A DNA stretch of 37,609 bases, taken from assembly GCA_947462765.1 (NCBI GenBank), contig CANHQK010000017.1, positions 1-37,609 of the forward strand, in the 5' to 3' direction. Of this stretch, positions 26,168-35,580 are shown one piece after another; position 1 is the first letter of the stretch; every line of letters begins with the position of its first letter. The stretch comes from Bdellovibrionales bacterium (GTDB lineage Bacteria; Bdellovibrionota; UBA1018; CAIMNF01). Made by a program: the position numbers and the translations under genes. The notes below the pieces were generated by a model, which saw only the letters and a list, made by a program, of their open reading frames with translations, searched no databases and had not been told where the DNA came from.

Positions 26168-27204
26168 GGATTCTCGTGATCCGATTGAGCAGTCTCGGAG
26201 ACGTCATCTTGGCTACCGCCTTTCTCCAGAATCTGCCGCTCGGGATTGAAGTCGATTGGGTGATTGCACGGGAGTTCGCTTTTGCTTTAGAGGGACACCC
26301 TCGCATCAGGAAGCTCTGGGTATATGATAAGCGCAGCGGGATCCGGGGCTGGCTCGGTTTATGTCGTGAAATCCATTCGGCCGGCCATACCGTCCGCGTG
26401 GATCTGCATCGAACGCTCAGGAGCCGACTGGCTTTTCTTTTTTTCAGGATCAGCGATCTTTCCAGGTTCCGAATCCTGACTCCTCAACTTTCGATCTCCA
26501 AGCAGCGCTCCAGGAATCTTGCTCTTCTGGTTTTGAAGAGTGCCTGTCCCCGCGCATGGTTGCCAGTCCCTTATTGGAGACGGTTTGCGGCGATCGCCAC
26601 CAAGCTAGCAGGTTCGGAGCCGGAACGCCTGAATCCGCCCGATTACTCCTCGTTTCTGCCGCCTTTGGATCAAGAGCGGGCGGTGCTTGAGCGTTATGGC
26701 CTGCAGTCGAAACAGTATGTTGCAGTGATGCCAGCTTCGAGGTGGGCCTCGAAGGAGTGGGGCATAGAGGGTTATCTGCAGGTTCTTTCGGATCTCTACC
26801 GGAAACGTCGATGGATTCCGTTGGTATTGGGTCGCAGATCGGATCGTCCTTGCGCGGAGTTGGTCAAACGCCTGGGTGAGTCCGGACTTCCTGTGTCACA
26901 GGCACTCGAGGAACCCGAGTTCAGGAACACCGCTGTTCTCTTGAAACATGCCGTTTCTTACCTGGGCAGTGACACCGGTCTGGCTCACTTGGCTGAATCA
27001 GTGGGGACTCCGAGTCGGGTGATCTTCGGCCCGACCCGGCCCGAATTGGGTTTCGGTCCCTGGCGATCCGAGAGCCGTTCGATTTCGATTCCATTGTCCT
27101 GTGCTCCCTGTTCAAAAGACGGAAGACATTGCTACCGTATCACCGATCCTTACCGTTGTATGCGCGGCCTCAATCCCGGGCATGTGGAGGAGTCCTTCGA
27201 GTGA
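26164..27204 (+). CDS. Family 9 glycosyltransferase (heptosyltransferase)
   Basis: This 346-residue GT-B fold enzyme starts MRILVIRLSSLGDVILATAFL, the GT9 N-terminal signature. The C-terminal donor site is VSYLGSDTGLAHLAESVGTPSRVIFGPTRP, and the Cys-rich end CAPC...CMRGL is also typical. Members add heptose to the Kdo-lipid A core (WaaC, WaaF). Specificity cannot be fixed. It starts by ATGA overlap with the preceding gene and ends by GTGA overlap with the Kdo transferase gene, so all three are translated together. Confidence 0.9.
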   Translation: MRILVIRLSSLGDVILATAFLQNLPLGIEVDWVIAREFAFALEGHPRIRKLWVYDKRSGIRGWLGLCREIHSAGHTVRVDLHRTLRSRLAFLFFRISDLSRFRILTPQLSISKQRSRNLALLVLKSACPRAWLPVPYWRRFAAIATKLAGSEPERLNPPDYSSFLPPLDQERAVLERYGLQSKQYVAVMPASRWASKEWGIEGYLQVLSDLYRKRRWIPLVLGRRSDRPCAELVKRLGESGLPVSQALEEPEFRNTAVLLKHAVSYLGSDTGLAHLAESVGTPSRVIFGPTRPELGFGPWRSESRSISIPLSCAPCSKDGRHCYRITDPYRCMRGLNPGHVEESFE

Positions 27205-28361
27205 TTGCCCGGATGCTTTCGAAAGTCATCGATTTGATTGAAGTGGGCGTAATCCCGCTTCCGGGGATTCTGAGTGAAGAGCGAAGAGCGGCCTTTCGCT
27301 CGAGGGAATGGGAGCTTTCGCCGGTGGCCGAGGCGCCAGTCTGGTTTCATGCCGCAAGTCTCGGAGAGCTTGAAATGCTCATGCCCCTGATCGAGGATTT
27401 TGGTTCTGACGGGACTGGATTTTGCGTCAGTTGTTTTTCAAAGTCCGGAATGTCGGGAGTCCACAAGCTGAGAGGGCGGGCGGGCTACGCGGGTTTTTCG
27501 CCTCGGGAGTCCGAATGGGAGCACGCCTTTCGACGTTTCGGTACTCGTGTGCTGGTGGTCGCAAAATACGATCTTTGGCCCGGAGCTCTGATTGCGGCCG
27601 AGCGTCTGGGTATACGGGTGGTGGTCGTGAATGCCCAAGCCCGTTCCTCTTTAGGATGGATCGCAAGAATTTTTCCGCGCCGATCACTTCCGGATCTTGT
27701 ATTTTTCACCGATCGCCCTGAGTCCGTGACGGCTCTCAGAAGATGGTTTCCGGATGCTCAAGTGGAAAACGGGAGTGATCCACGCTACGAGCGTGTGGCA
27801 CGGAGGATCGGGGGGGTGCCGGAGGCTCGCGTCAGGATGTGGCGCGAACGCATTCTCTCCCTGCCCGGGCCGAGAGGGCTAGTGGGAAGCGCCTGGCCTG
27901 CTGATTTGAGGGAACTATTGAAATCTTCCGGAGGAATTCCAGGCAGTCTTGTGGTGGTGCCTCATGATTTGAGTCCGGCGAACTTGAGCAGGATCCGTTC
28001 GGATCTCGAGCGTGCTCTGCCCGGGCGCCATTTGCTGGTCGATGAAATGGGTGTTCTCGTCGAATTGTATCCGGTTGCGGATTGGGCATTCGTCGGCGGA
28101 GGCTTTCATGAGGGGATTCACTCCACGATCGAACCCGCAGTAGCAGGCTTGCCGGTCATCTGTGGGCCTCGGAATAGTGATCGGTTTCCCGAGGTAGCTG
28201 AGCTGATTCAAGCCGGAATCCTGACGGTTTGCAGAAGCTCGGATGATCTGGTCACTTGGTTGAAAGGTGAGCCATGGAATCGTGAGCGGAGTTTACCGTT
28301 TCTTGAGCAGAAGCGACAGGCGTATGCCCGACTCCTTGAAAGCTGTCGATCCATCCGGTAG
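27201..28361 (+). CDS. waaA: 3-deoxy-D-manno-octulosonic acid (Kdo) transferase
   Basis: This 386-residue GT30 enzyme adds Kdo to lipid IVA. The catalytic glutamate motif WFHAASLGE is present, followed by YDLWPGALIAAERLGIRVVVVNAQAR, where most homologues have ETELWP. VGSAWPADL and the GGGFHEGIHSTIEPA...PVICGPRNSDRFPE block form the CMP-Kdo site. There is no strong N-terminal TM anchor, only a short hydrophobic region near residues 8-22. GTG 27201, with GGAGGAG nine bases before it, overlaps the preceding stop. Confidence 0.88.
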   Translation: MIARMLSKVIDLIEVGVIPLPGILSEERRAAFRSREWELSPVAEAPVWFHAASLGELEMLMPLIEDFGSDGTGFCVSCFSKSGMSGVHKLRGRAGYAGFSPRESEWEHAFRRFGTRVLVVAKYDLWPGALIAAERLGIRVVVVNAQARSSLGWIARIFPRRSLPDLVFFTDRPESVTALRRWFPDAQVENGSDPRYERVARRIGGVPEARVRMWRERILSLPGPRGLVGSAWPADLRELLKSSGGIPGSLVVVPHDLSPANLSRIRSDLERALPGRHLLVDEMGVLVELYPVADWAFVGGGFHEGIHSTIEPAVAGLPVICGPRNSDRFPEVAELIQAGILTVCRSSDDLVTWLKGEPWNRERSLPFLEQKRQAYARLLESCRSIR

Positions 28362-28372
28362 TCTTGAGGGGA

Positions 28373-29584
28373 ATGGAGTTTTTCGCCCAGTACGACTTTG
28401 TAGTCCTCGGAGAGCATCCGGCCGCCCTCTGGGCTGCTCGCAAGCTCTTGTTGTCCGATGCGCGCGTACTCATTCTTCCTCTTGGCACCCACTCGGGATC
28501 GAATGTCCTCCCGAGGAGTGTCCTCGCTGATTTTGACTGGCAGCTTTCCTCTTGGCCTGACCGTGATCGGGATCCGATTCAAATCCTGACTCCAGGAAGA
28601 CGGTTCCGGGTCGTTTCGGACGATGAGGAGCGAAAAGAAGAATTCAGATTTCATTTCGGTCGCGACCCTTTTCCCGGCGCCCGGACAGGCGGTGATTTCA
28701 TCCGGGGACTCCGCTGTCTTGAGTTAGGACGCGATCCGGGAGAAGTGCCGGATGCTGATCCATCGGGAGTAGACCTCCTGGACCGTGTGAACGGGACAGT
28801 GTACCATGATGGCGAGAGTGGGTGGGTGGTCCGGAAGCTGCTCTCACGTTTACAGGATTGGGGGGCACATGTGGCCCGACCGGGACAACTCCGAAGGATT
28901 TTTCTTGATCGGAAGAACTTCGTGGGGGTTCAGTTACTAGGAACTTCACGGATGGTGGCTGCCCGTTACGGCATCCTGGGCTCACAGGTCGATCATCTTC
29001 GATCGATGATGAGTGAGGAGATCACCTTGAAGTCACGTCCTGCTGGATGGACTTTTGATGTGCGCTTCGAGTGCGCGCCCGAGGTGATTCCTCCGGGCCT
29101 CGGGACCCGGATGCTGGTGATCGGGTCGGGTGCTCCCGTATTGGAGATACTGAGGGAGGGCAGGGGCCAATTCCGATTGCGTGTCACCTTGCCGATGCAA
29201 GAGGCTTTCCTCGCTCGTGACGAGCAGCGCCGTATCGCTGAGAGGATGCTCGCTGTTTGCCAGAAACTGATCCCGGATCTCGAGTACAATCTGAGAAAAG
29301 TGGTGCCGGATGTCAGAGATCCCGAGCGGGCTGAAACAGTGGATCTCCCGAGACTGCATCCTTTCGATGATCTGAGTCGGATTCCACTGGACCGTCTGAT
29401 TTACAATGAGTCCTCGACGCTCCCGCTCGAGACAGGTGTTCCCAACCTATTTGTAGTGGGAGAGGAGTCCCTGCCCGCCGCGGGCATCCATGGGGGCTTC
29501 GAAGCGGCCAAGAAAATGTTCGAGTTGCTGGCAAAGCGCGAGCAACGTCCGGACCTGGGGCAAGTCATTTCCACCCGGAGTTGA
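28373..29584 (+). CDS. FAD-fold oxidoreductase-like protein with degenerate nucleotide motif
   Basis: This 403-residue protein begins YDFVVLGEHPAALWAARKLL, which sits where FAD proteins have GxGxxG, but the second and third glycines are lost. Its C-terminal NLFVVGEESLPAAGIHGGFEAAKKMF is a good match to the FAD C-terminal signature of amine-oxidase and phytoene-desaturase-like proteins. The middle part shows no motif I can name. It may bind another ligand or have lost its cofactor. Start 28373 has GAGGGG very close upstream; TTG 28364 is the alternative. It follows waaA by 11 bases in the same operon. Confidence 0.6.
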   Translation: MEFFAQYDFVVLGEHPAALWAARKLLLSDARVLILPLGTHSGSNVLPRSVLADFDWQLSSWPDRDRDPIQILTPGRRFRVVSDDEERKEEFRFHFGRDPFPGARTGGDFIRGLRCLELGRDPGEVPDADPSGVDLLDRVNGTVYHDGESGWVVRKLLSRLQDWGAHVARPGQLRRIFLDRKNFVGVQLLGTSRMVAARYGILGSQVDHLRSMMSEEITLKSRPAGWTFDVRFECAPEVIPPGLGTRMLVIGSGAPVLEILREGRGQFRLRVTLPMQEAFLARDEQRRIAERMLAVCQKLIPDLEYNLRKVVPDVRDPERAETVDLPRLHPFDDLSRIPLDRLIYNESSTLPLETGVPNLFVVGEESLPAAGIHGGFEAAKKMFELLAKREQRPDLGQVISTRS

Positions 29585-29605
29585 TCGTACCGAACCGGTT
29601 CTTGC

Positions 29606-30265
29606 ATGAGCCGGCATGTGAGGTTTCTCCGGGTCCTTTCAGTATTATTGTCATGGTTGTTGATTTCGACGCCGGAAAGAGGGGCATGGGCCTACGAGTG
29701 GACCTATGGTGTCGAAACCGAGGCAGCTCCCCGCTTGCGGTTTCATCTGGGAGGGCGGGTCGAGTCGCAATCCATGCTTGGGGTTCAGGCGGTTGCCGAG
29801 CTTCCCGGATTCAGAAGTGGCTGGGAGGGAGGGGTCCGTTGGGGAGCGTGGATTCAGGCCTTTGTGATCCGAGAGACCCAGACTCAGGATTTCTGGTTTG
29901 ACGGATTTGGTCCGGTGTACCGGAGCTCCGCCCAGGCCTGGAGCCTCGGTGGCCGGGTCTTTCCTTTTGGCAGGTTGTCAGGTCTCGAACCCTTTTTGAG
30001 TGGTGGTTTCCGTTGGATCAAAGGGTCTCTCGAGTCAACACAGTTTCAGTCGGCTTGGGAGGGCAACGAAGGGTTCGCCGGGGCCGGCCTCTGGTATTCT
30101 TGGGAGCGACTGCTCTCGGCGTGGCTCGATCTCAGGTTCCATTCGGGAGACAAAGGGTCGAACGACTATTCGGTCTCGGGCGCTCCGGCGGGTTGGGACT
30201 CAGCTCTCTCTCTGAGTCGGAGTGCGTCATGGTCGGTCGGGGCCGGTGTGGGCATTTACTTCTAA
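29606..30265 (+). CDS. Probable outer-membrane beta-barrel protein
   Basis: This 219-residue protein has a signal peptide ending RGAWA-YE (about residue 29). It then shows alternating Gly/aromatic strands such as FHLGGRVES, WSLGGRVFPFG, FLSGGFRWIKGS and LSAWLDLRFHSG, and a terminal GVGIYF whose C-terminal Phe is the BAM signal of outer-membrane proteins. The strand count, about eight, fits a small OmpA/OmpW-like barrel. Function is unknown. The last bases of its frame overlap no other real gene, and fadJ starts 26 bases later. Confidence 0.65.
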   Translation: MSRHVRFLRVLSVLLSWLLISTPERGAWAYEWTYGVETEAAPRLRFHLGGRVESQSMLGVQAVAELPGFRSGWEGGVRWGAWIQAFVIRETQTQDFWFDGFGPVYRSSAQAWSLGGRVFPFGRLSGLEPFLSGGFRWIKGSLESTQFQSAWEGNEGFAGAGLWYSWERLLSAWLDLRFHSGDKGSNDYSVSGAPAGWDSALSLSRSASWSVGAGVGIYF

Positions 30266-30291
30266 TCCCGGAGAGCCTAAGCTTTCGGAAT

Positions 30292-32487
30292 ATGAATCAT
30301 TTTGATCTGCAAGTGCGCCAGGTTTCGGGCCGTTCCCTCGCTTTTCTCCGATTTGATCTGAAAGGCGAAAAGGTGAACAAATTCAACCGGGAGGTGATGG
30401 CCGAGTTCGAGGCATTGATTCCGCTTTTGAAATCCAAGGCCTCAGAGATCGAGGCCTTGATCCTGGTCTCAGGCAAACCTGGGAATTTCATTGCCGGAGC
30501 AGACATCACGCTCTTCCAAGCCGCAAAAACAGCCACAGAGGCGCAAGCTCTCTCAGAAGCAGGCCAAAAGCTCCTGAATGAGTGGGAAGATCTCCCGTTC
30601 CCGCGAGTGGTCGCGATCAATGGTTCTTGCATGGGTGGCGGTTGCGAGCTTTCTCTGGCCAGTTCCGCGATTGTGATGTCAAACGATCCTGCCGCAAGAA
30701 TCGGACTTCCTGAAACCCTGCTCGGAGTCATCCCCGGGATGGGCGGGTGTGTTCGGATGCCTTGGAAAGTTGGGCTCGCCACCGCGCTGGATCTCATCCT
30801 TTCAGGAAAAACTCTGACCGGAGAAAAGGCGGAAAAAGCGGGTCTGGCCGATGCCTGTTTGGCCAAAGAAGATTTTGAAGAGAATGCCACCGCCTGGGTG
30901 ATCCGGAATCTGGATCGTCTGAAGCGTGGCGATCGGATTGCCCGTGAGCCGAAGTTCGGCGGTATGGGCGGGATTGCGGGCAAGTTGCTCGAGAACAATC
31001 CCATCGGGCGCAGTGTTGTTTTCAAAAAAGCACGCGAAGGTGTGCTCTCCAAGACCAAGGGAAAGTATCCGGCCCCTCTGGAGGCGATCCAGGTGATCGA
31101 GGAAACGGGTACCGGATTCGGAGCCGATTTCCGCGGCTCCCGCCGCGAGGAGGCCATGAAACGTGAAGCCCGCGGTTTCGGCGAAATGGCCGCCACTTCT
31201 GTTTCAAAAAACTGCATCCGGATTTTCTTCATGACCGAAGGAGTGAAGAAAGCGACCGGTTTGCCCGAGGGGCGCACCGCCGAGACCAAGAAGATCCAGA
31301 ATGCAGCGGTGCTCGGTGCAGGGGTGATGGGTGGCGGGATCGCCCATCTTTTGGCTGACAAAGGCGTGAGCGTCAGGATGAAGGACATCGGCTTACCTGG
31401 ACTCGAAATCGGTATCCAGTCCGCGCTGGCACTTTTCAAGAAAAGCCTGAAGCGGAGGTCGATCACATCCAGGCAGTTTGACCAGAAATTGGCACGGATC
31501 GCACCGACCACGACTTATGACGGGTTTCGGTCTTCGGAAGTCGTGATCGAGGCAGTCGTCGAGCGCATGGACGTGAAGCAATCCGTCCTGAAGGAGCTGG
31601 AAGGTCATGTCTCCGACGATTGCGTGATTGCGACCAACACGTCCTCGCTCCCGGTGAGTCAGATGCAATCCGTGATGAAGCACCCCGAGCGTTTTTGCGG
31701 CATGCACTTTTTCAATCCTGTGCACAAGATGCCCTTGGTAGAGGTCATCCGCGGCGAAAAGTCCTCGGATCAGGCAGTGTCACAGATTTTCCAATTCTCA
31801 AAACAGATCGGAAAGACCCCGATTGTGGTGAAGGACGGACCGGGCTTTCTGGTGAATCGACTCCTGATGCCCTATTTGACCGAGGCAGCCATCATGGTGT
31901 CTGACGGGGTTCGGATCGAGGAACTCGATCGGGCGATGCTCGATTTCGGTATGCCGATGGGCCCCATCGAGCTCATTGACGAGGTTGGCCTCGATGTCGG
32001 CGACAAGGTCGGGCACATTCTTCATGATGCTTTTGGAGAGCGGATGTCCCCGCCCCGGACCTTCGAGAAGCTATTGAACGAGAAGCGTCTCGGTAGGAAG
32101 TCCGGTGCAGGGTTTTACCTCTATGAAGGCAAGGACCGTTCGGAGCGTAAATTCGATACTGGAATCTATGACCTCCTGGGAATCACCCCGGTCGACGGAA
32201 AGATCTCCACGGAGGAGATGGTGGACCGTTGCGTGCTCAGCATGGTCAATGAAGCCGCCCGTTGCCTGGATGAGGGGGTGGTCGAGTCCGCTCATGATGT
32301 GGACCTCGGAATGATCATGGGAACCGGGTTTCCGCCTTTCCGGGGTGGATTGCTCCGTTACGCCTATGATCGCGGCTTGAAGAAAATCGTGGAGCGCCTG
32401 GACGAGCTTTCAAAGATTTACGGGATGCGTTTCGAACCGAGTGATGCCCTGCGGAGATTCGCCGAGCGCGGCTCGTTTCACAGATGA
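30292..32487 (+). CDS. fadJ: Fatty acid beta-oxidation multienzyme, alpha subunit (FadJ/FadB-like)
   Basis: This 731-residue bifunctional enzyme has an N-terminal enoyl-CoA hydratase domain (1-190; oxyanion FIAGADI, catalytic glutamates in GGGCELSLA and GLPETLLG, GMGGCVRMP). Two 3-hydroxyacyl-CoA dehydrogenase domains follow, with AAVLGAGVMGGGIAHLLA for NAD, NTSSLP, catalytic H in GMHFFNPVHKMPLVEVI, and PGFLVNRLL. Length fits FadJ. It degrades acyl-CoA; the partner thiolase (FadI/FadA) is not in the window. I start at ATG 30292, where the crotonase fold begins; the longer upstream frame has no ribosome site. Confidence 0.92.
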   Translation: MNHFDLQVRQVSGRSLAFLRFDLKGEKVNKFNREVMAEFEALIPLLKSKASEIEALILVSGKPGNFIAGADITLFQAAKTATEAQALSEAGQKLLNEWEDLPFPRVVAINGSCMGGGCELSLASSAIVMSNDPAARIGLPETLLGVIPGMGGCVRMPWKVGLATALDLILSGKTLTGEKAEKAGLADACLAKEDFEENATAWVIRNLDRLKRGDRIAREPKFGGMGGIAGKLLENNPIGRSVVFKKAREGVLSKTKGKYPAPLEAIQVIEETGTGFGADFRGSRREEAMKREARGFGEMAATSVSKNCIRIFFMTEGVKKATGLPEGRTAETKKIQNAAVLGAGVMGGGIAHLLADKGVSVRMKDIGLPGLEIGIQSALALFKKSLKRRSITSRQFDQKLARIAPTTTYDGFRSSEVVIEAVVERMDVKQSVLKELEGHVSDDCVIATNTSSLPVSQMQSVMKHPERFCGMHFFNPVHKMPLVEVIRGEKSSDQAVSQIFQFSKQIGKTPIVVKDGPGFLVNRLLMPYLTEAAIMVSDGVRIEELDRAMLDFGMPMGPIELIDEVGLDVGDKVGHILHDAFGERMSPPRTFEKLLNEKRLGRKSGAGFYLYEGKDRSERKFDTGIYDLLGITPVDGKISTEEMVDRCVLSMVNEAARCLDEGVVESAHDVDLGMIMGTGFPPFRGGLLRYAYDRGLKKIVERLDELSKIYGMRFEPSDALRRFAERGSFHR

Positions 32488-33755
32488 GCGGTTCCATGAA
32501 TTGGATCCGTTGGGTAGCCGGACGCTATCTCCGGGCAAAGCGCAACACCCGGTTTCTGAGCCTGAGCACAGCACTCTCTATGGGCGGGGTGGGGCTGGGT
32601 GTGGCTGCCATCATTATCGTGCTGGCGGTGATGAACGGGTTCGAGAAGCAGTTGCGGGAGAAACTGGTTTCAAGCGATTTACATGTATTGATGCATCCGA
32701 CTCCCGATCTGGAAGGTTTCGATCAGGGTCTGGTTCCCCGGGCTTCTGTTTTGCAGATTCCGGCTGTCGCATCGATGGTCTCGAGCAAGGAAGTCGAATT
32801 TGTGAGTTGGGTTCTCGGGAGTGAGGTCGTGATCCGGGCCGGTAACAAGGTTTCAGGGATCAAGATCCAGGGAGTTGAACCTGAACGGCTCGTGCGTCTG
32901 AAAAAGAGTCTGGTCGAGGAAGCGCTTCCTCAGATGCTGGTGGATCGTGAAGGCCCCGAAGCCATCCGTCATCCCGGTATTTTCATAGGTAAGGAACTCG
33001 CATACGAACTCGGTTTGATTCCGGGCGATTTCGTCACGCTGATCTCGCCTTCTCAAATGGACGGGCCTTTCAATAATATCCCAAGGATCAAGCGCTTCAT
33101 AGTTGAGGGGATTTATCACCAGGGCGTCCCCGAGCAGGAGAGTCACATCGCTTTCACATCTCTCGGGTCCATGGAGTCTTTTTTACGTAAAAAAGCCGTG
33201 ATCAGCGAAGTCCAGATCACGCTGAAAGATGCTTCGGTCTCGGAAGCCTTCACGGATCGCTACCGCAGGGAGCTGAAGGGTATCCGCATCCGCGACTGGA
33301 ATGAGCTCAACCAGAACCTGTTTGCTTCGATGCGGCTCGAGCGGATCGCGATGTTTTTGATCCTTCTGTTCACGGTGGTGATCTCGAGTCTCAATATCGT
33401 TTCCACGCTCACTCTCCTGGTTCAGGAGAAGCTGAAAGAGATTGCGATTTTCCGGACCATGGGAGCCAGGGCTTCCGACATCAGGGGGATTTTTCTCTGG
33501 AAGGGGCTTCTGATCGGAGGGGCCGGAGTCGTTACCGGAACGGTCGGAGCATTCGTAGTGTGCGTTCTCCTGAAGCGTTTTCAGTTCATTTCTCTTCCGG
33601 ATGTTTATTATGACAGGACCTTACCCGTCGTGTTCGATGTCTGGGTATTCGCGGGTGTGCCACTGGTTTCGTTTTTGATCGTGGGGCTGGCGTCCTGGTA
33701 CCCGGCTCATGGAGCCTCACGTCTGACCCCGCTTCAGGGGATGAGGGAATACTGA
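32484..33755 (+). CDS. LolC/LolE-family lipoprotein-releasing ABC permease
   Basis: This 423-residue inner-membrane protein has the MacB/LolC layout: RYLRAKRNTRFLSLST before TM1 (about 28-52), a periplasmic domain (55-280), and three C-terminal TM helices starting MFLILLFTVVISSLNIVSTLTLLV. LVQEKLKEIAIFRTMGA forms the coupling loop, and the tail is YPAHGASRLTPLQGMREY. It would extract lipoproteins from the inner membrane with LolD, which is not next to it. The start overlaps fadJ by ATGA. Only one permease is present, which could form a homodimer (LolF-like). Confidence 0.85.
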   Translation: MSGSMNWIRWVAGRYLRAKRNTRFLSLSTALSMGGVGLGVAAIIIVLAVMNGFEKQLREKLVSSDLHVLMHPTPDLEGFDQGLVPRASVLQIPAVASMVSSKEVEFVSWVLGSEVVIRAGNKVSGIKIQGVEPERLVRLKKSLVEEALPQMLVDREGPEAIRHPGIFIGKELAYELGLIPGDFVTLISPSQMDGPFNNIPRIKRFIVEGIYHQGVPEQESHIAFTSLGSMESFLRKKAVISEVQITLKDASVSEAFTDRYRRELKGIRIRDWNELNQNLFASMRLERIAMFLILLFTVVISSLNIVSTLTLLVQEKLKEIAIFRTMGARASDIRGIFLWKGLLIGGAGVVTGTVGAFVVCVLLKRFQFISLPDVYYDRTLPVVFDVWVFAGVPLVSFLIVGLASWYPAHGASRLTPLQGMREY

Positions 33756-34373
33756 ATGTTCACAGGAATCATCCAGAAAACCGCAACCGTTGTTTCACTG
33801 AGCCCGACAGGGGCCCGGAGTTACCGGTTGACTCTGTCGAATCCCTACCGTTTGGAAGCGGAGAAGGATCCTTTGGTTCTGGGTGAGAGTATCGCCGTAA
33901 ACGGGGTGTGTTTGACCGTGGTGGGCACCGGCCCCGAGCGGATCGAATTCGACGTCAGTCCGGAGACTGTCGAACGCACTTCCTTGTCGAGGTGCACGTC
34001 TGGCAAACGGGTGAATTTGGAAAGGGCTCTCCGAATGGGGGATCGCCTTTCGGGGCATTGGGTGCAGGGACATGTGGATGGAACAGCAAGGGTTACGAGA
34101 GTTGCGACGGCGGAATCAGGGTATACGGATCTCGACATTGAGTTCATGGAATCCGGTCTTCTCAAGTATTGCGTCCTGAAGGGCTCGATTTGCCTCGACG
34201 GGATTTCACTGACCATTCACCGTTTGTCGGATCGGGTTGCTGGGTTCCAGCTGATCCCCCACACCTGGAACGAGACCGCCCTTCCGGAATTAGTCACTGG
34301 TGATTTGGTGAATATTGAGGTAGATATCCTTGCCAAGTACCTGGAAAGAATGAAGGTGTATGAGCAAGCTTGA
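33756..34373 (+). CDS. ribE: Riboflavin synthase alpha chain
   Basis: This 205-residue protein has the two tandem lumazine-binding beta-barrels. It starts MFTGIIQ, and SIAVNGVCLTV with the matching SICLDGISLTI are the two repeated cores. GHWVQGHVDG links the halves, and an amphipathic C-terminal helix ends LAKYLER. It dismutates two 6,7-dimethyl-8-ribityllumazine to riboflavin. The start directly follows the Lol permease stop. It overlaps ribBA by 14 bases. No FMN riboswitch is present. Confidence 0.95.
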   Translation: MFTGIIQKTATVVSLSPTGARSYRLTLSNPYRLEAEKDPLVLGESIAVNGVCLTVVGTGPERIEFDVSPETVERTSLSRCTSGKRVNLERALRMGDRLSGHWVQGHVDGTARVTRVATAESGYTDLDIEFMESGLLKYCVLKGSICLDGISLTIHRLSDRVAGFQLIPHTWNETALPELVTGDLVNIEVDILAKYLERMKVYEQA

Positions 34374-35580
34374 TGTCGCAATCGAAGCATTGAAGCGTGG
34401 GGATATGGTGATCCTCGTAGACAGCGAAGACCGGGAGAACGAGGGTGACCTGGTGCTCGCTGCGCAGTTTGCAAACGCCGAGAAGATCAACTTTCTCATT
34501 CGTCAGGCCTGTGGCCTGGTCTGTTTGGCTCTGGAGGCGGAACAAGTGGAGCGCCTCGCGTTGCCTCCGATGGTTCAAGAGAACGCAAGTCCGAGGAAGA
34601 CCGCTTTCACCGTTTCGATTGAGGCTGCGCGGGGTGTGTCGACCGGAATTTCGGCGGCGGATCGTGCGCACACCATCCTGACTGCCTCGAATCCTGCAGC
34701 GACCCGGGAAGACCTGGTGAGCCCCGGGCATATTTTCCCTTTGAAGGCGGTTCGTGGCGGAGTGCTGGAGCGAGCAGGTCATACCGAAGGGTCGATCGAG
34801 TTGTGCAAGCTGGCGGGATTGCTCCCTTCTGCTGTGATTTGCGAGATCATCAATGAAGATGGCTCGATGGCACGCAAGCCGGACCTCGAGAGGTTTTCTG
34901 AGCGATTCGGGATCCCGATTGTCACCATCGAAGACCTCATCCGTCATCAGATTTCATGCGCAGACTGGATGGACCGCAGTCGTTCTGCCGATTTCCCGAA
35001 CCGGCACATCCCGGATGACGGGCGTTCCTGGAAAATCAGCAGTTTCAGGAACCGGATCACAGGTGCGGAGCATGCCCTGATCGAACTCCCTCCCAAGGAG
35101 GGATCTGATGGTTCTCCTTTGGTCCGGATTCATTCCGAATGCCTGACAGGGGACGCTCTTGGATCTCTTCGTTGTGACTGTGGATTCCAGCTCGATCAGG
35201 CTCTCGAGCGAATCACGGCGGATCCGGCGGGTGGGGCCGTCGTTTATCTCAAGAACCATGAAGGACGTGGGATCGGCCTTTTCAACAAGATCGAGGCTTA
35301 TGCCTTGCAGGATGCCGGACGCGATACCTTTGACGCGAATTTAGATCTCGGGTTCCAACCCGATGAGCGCAATTATTGGGATGCGGTCAAGATCCTTACC
35401 AGTGCCGGGATGACTCGCATTAGGCTGATGACTCACAATCCGGCGAAAGCCCGTCAGCTAGCCGAGTTCGGTATCCGGGTAGATGAACGCGTTCAGCTCG
35501 ATGCGCGAGTGACTCCCGAGAACCGCCGTTACCTTCAGACCAAGCGCGATCGGTTCAGTCACGATCTGGGGAATGTATGA
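34360..35580 (+). CDS. ribBA: Bifunctional DHBP synthase / GTP cyclohydrolase II
   Basis: This 406-residue protein has an N-terminal RibB domain (1-200; acidic loop [44 protein letters not shown]) and a C-terminal RibA domain (210-406). The zinc cysteines of RibA are in [20 protein letters not shown], the GTP site is [19 protein letters not shown], and LMTHNPAK is typical. It supplies both precursors of riboflavin. The ATG lies inside the ribE end and the stop overlaps ribH (ATGA). Confidence 0.95.
   Translation: MSKLDVAIEALKRGDMVILVDSEDRENEGDLVLAAQFANAEKINFLIRQACGLVCLALEAEQVERLALPPMVQENASPRKTAFTVSIEAARGVSTGISAADRAHTILTASNPAATREDLVSPGHIFPLKAVRGGVLERAGHTEGSIELCKLAGLLPSAVICEIINEDGSMARKPDLERFSERFGIPIVTIEDLIRHQISCADWMDRSRSADFPNRHIPDDGRSWKISSFRNRITGAEHALIELPPKEGSDGSPLVRIHSECLTGDALGSLRCDCGFQLDQALERITADPAGGAVVYLKNHEGRGIGLFNKIEAYALQDAGRDTFDANLDLGFQPDERNYWDAVKILTSAGMTRIRLMTHNPAKARQLAEFGIRVDERVQLDARVTPENRRYLQTKRDRFSHDLGNV

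Noticed and set aside
30013-30291. 93-residue N-terminal extension of the FadJ-like protein
   Set aside because: It overlaps the beta-barrel gene in another frame and the hydratase fold begins at ATG 30292.
33700-33760. FMN riboswitch before the riboflavin genes
   Set aside because: ribE follows the permease gene without spacer, so no leader exists, and no RFN motif is seen anywhere in the window.
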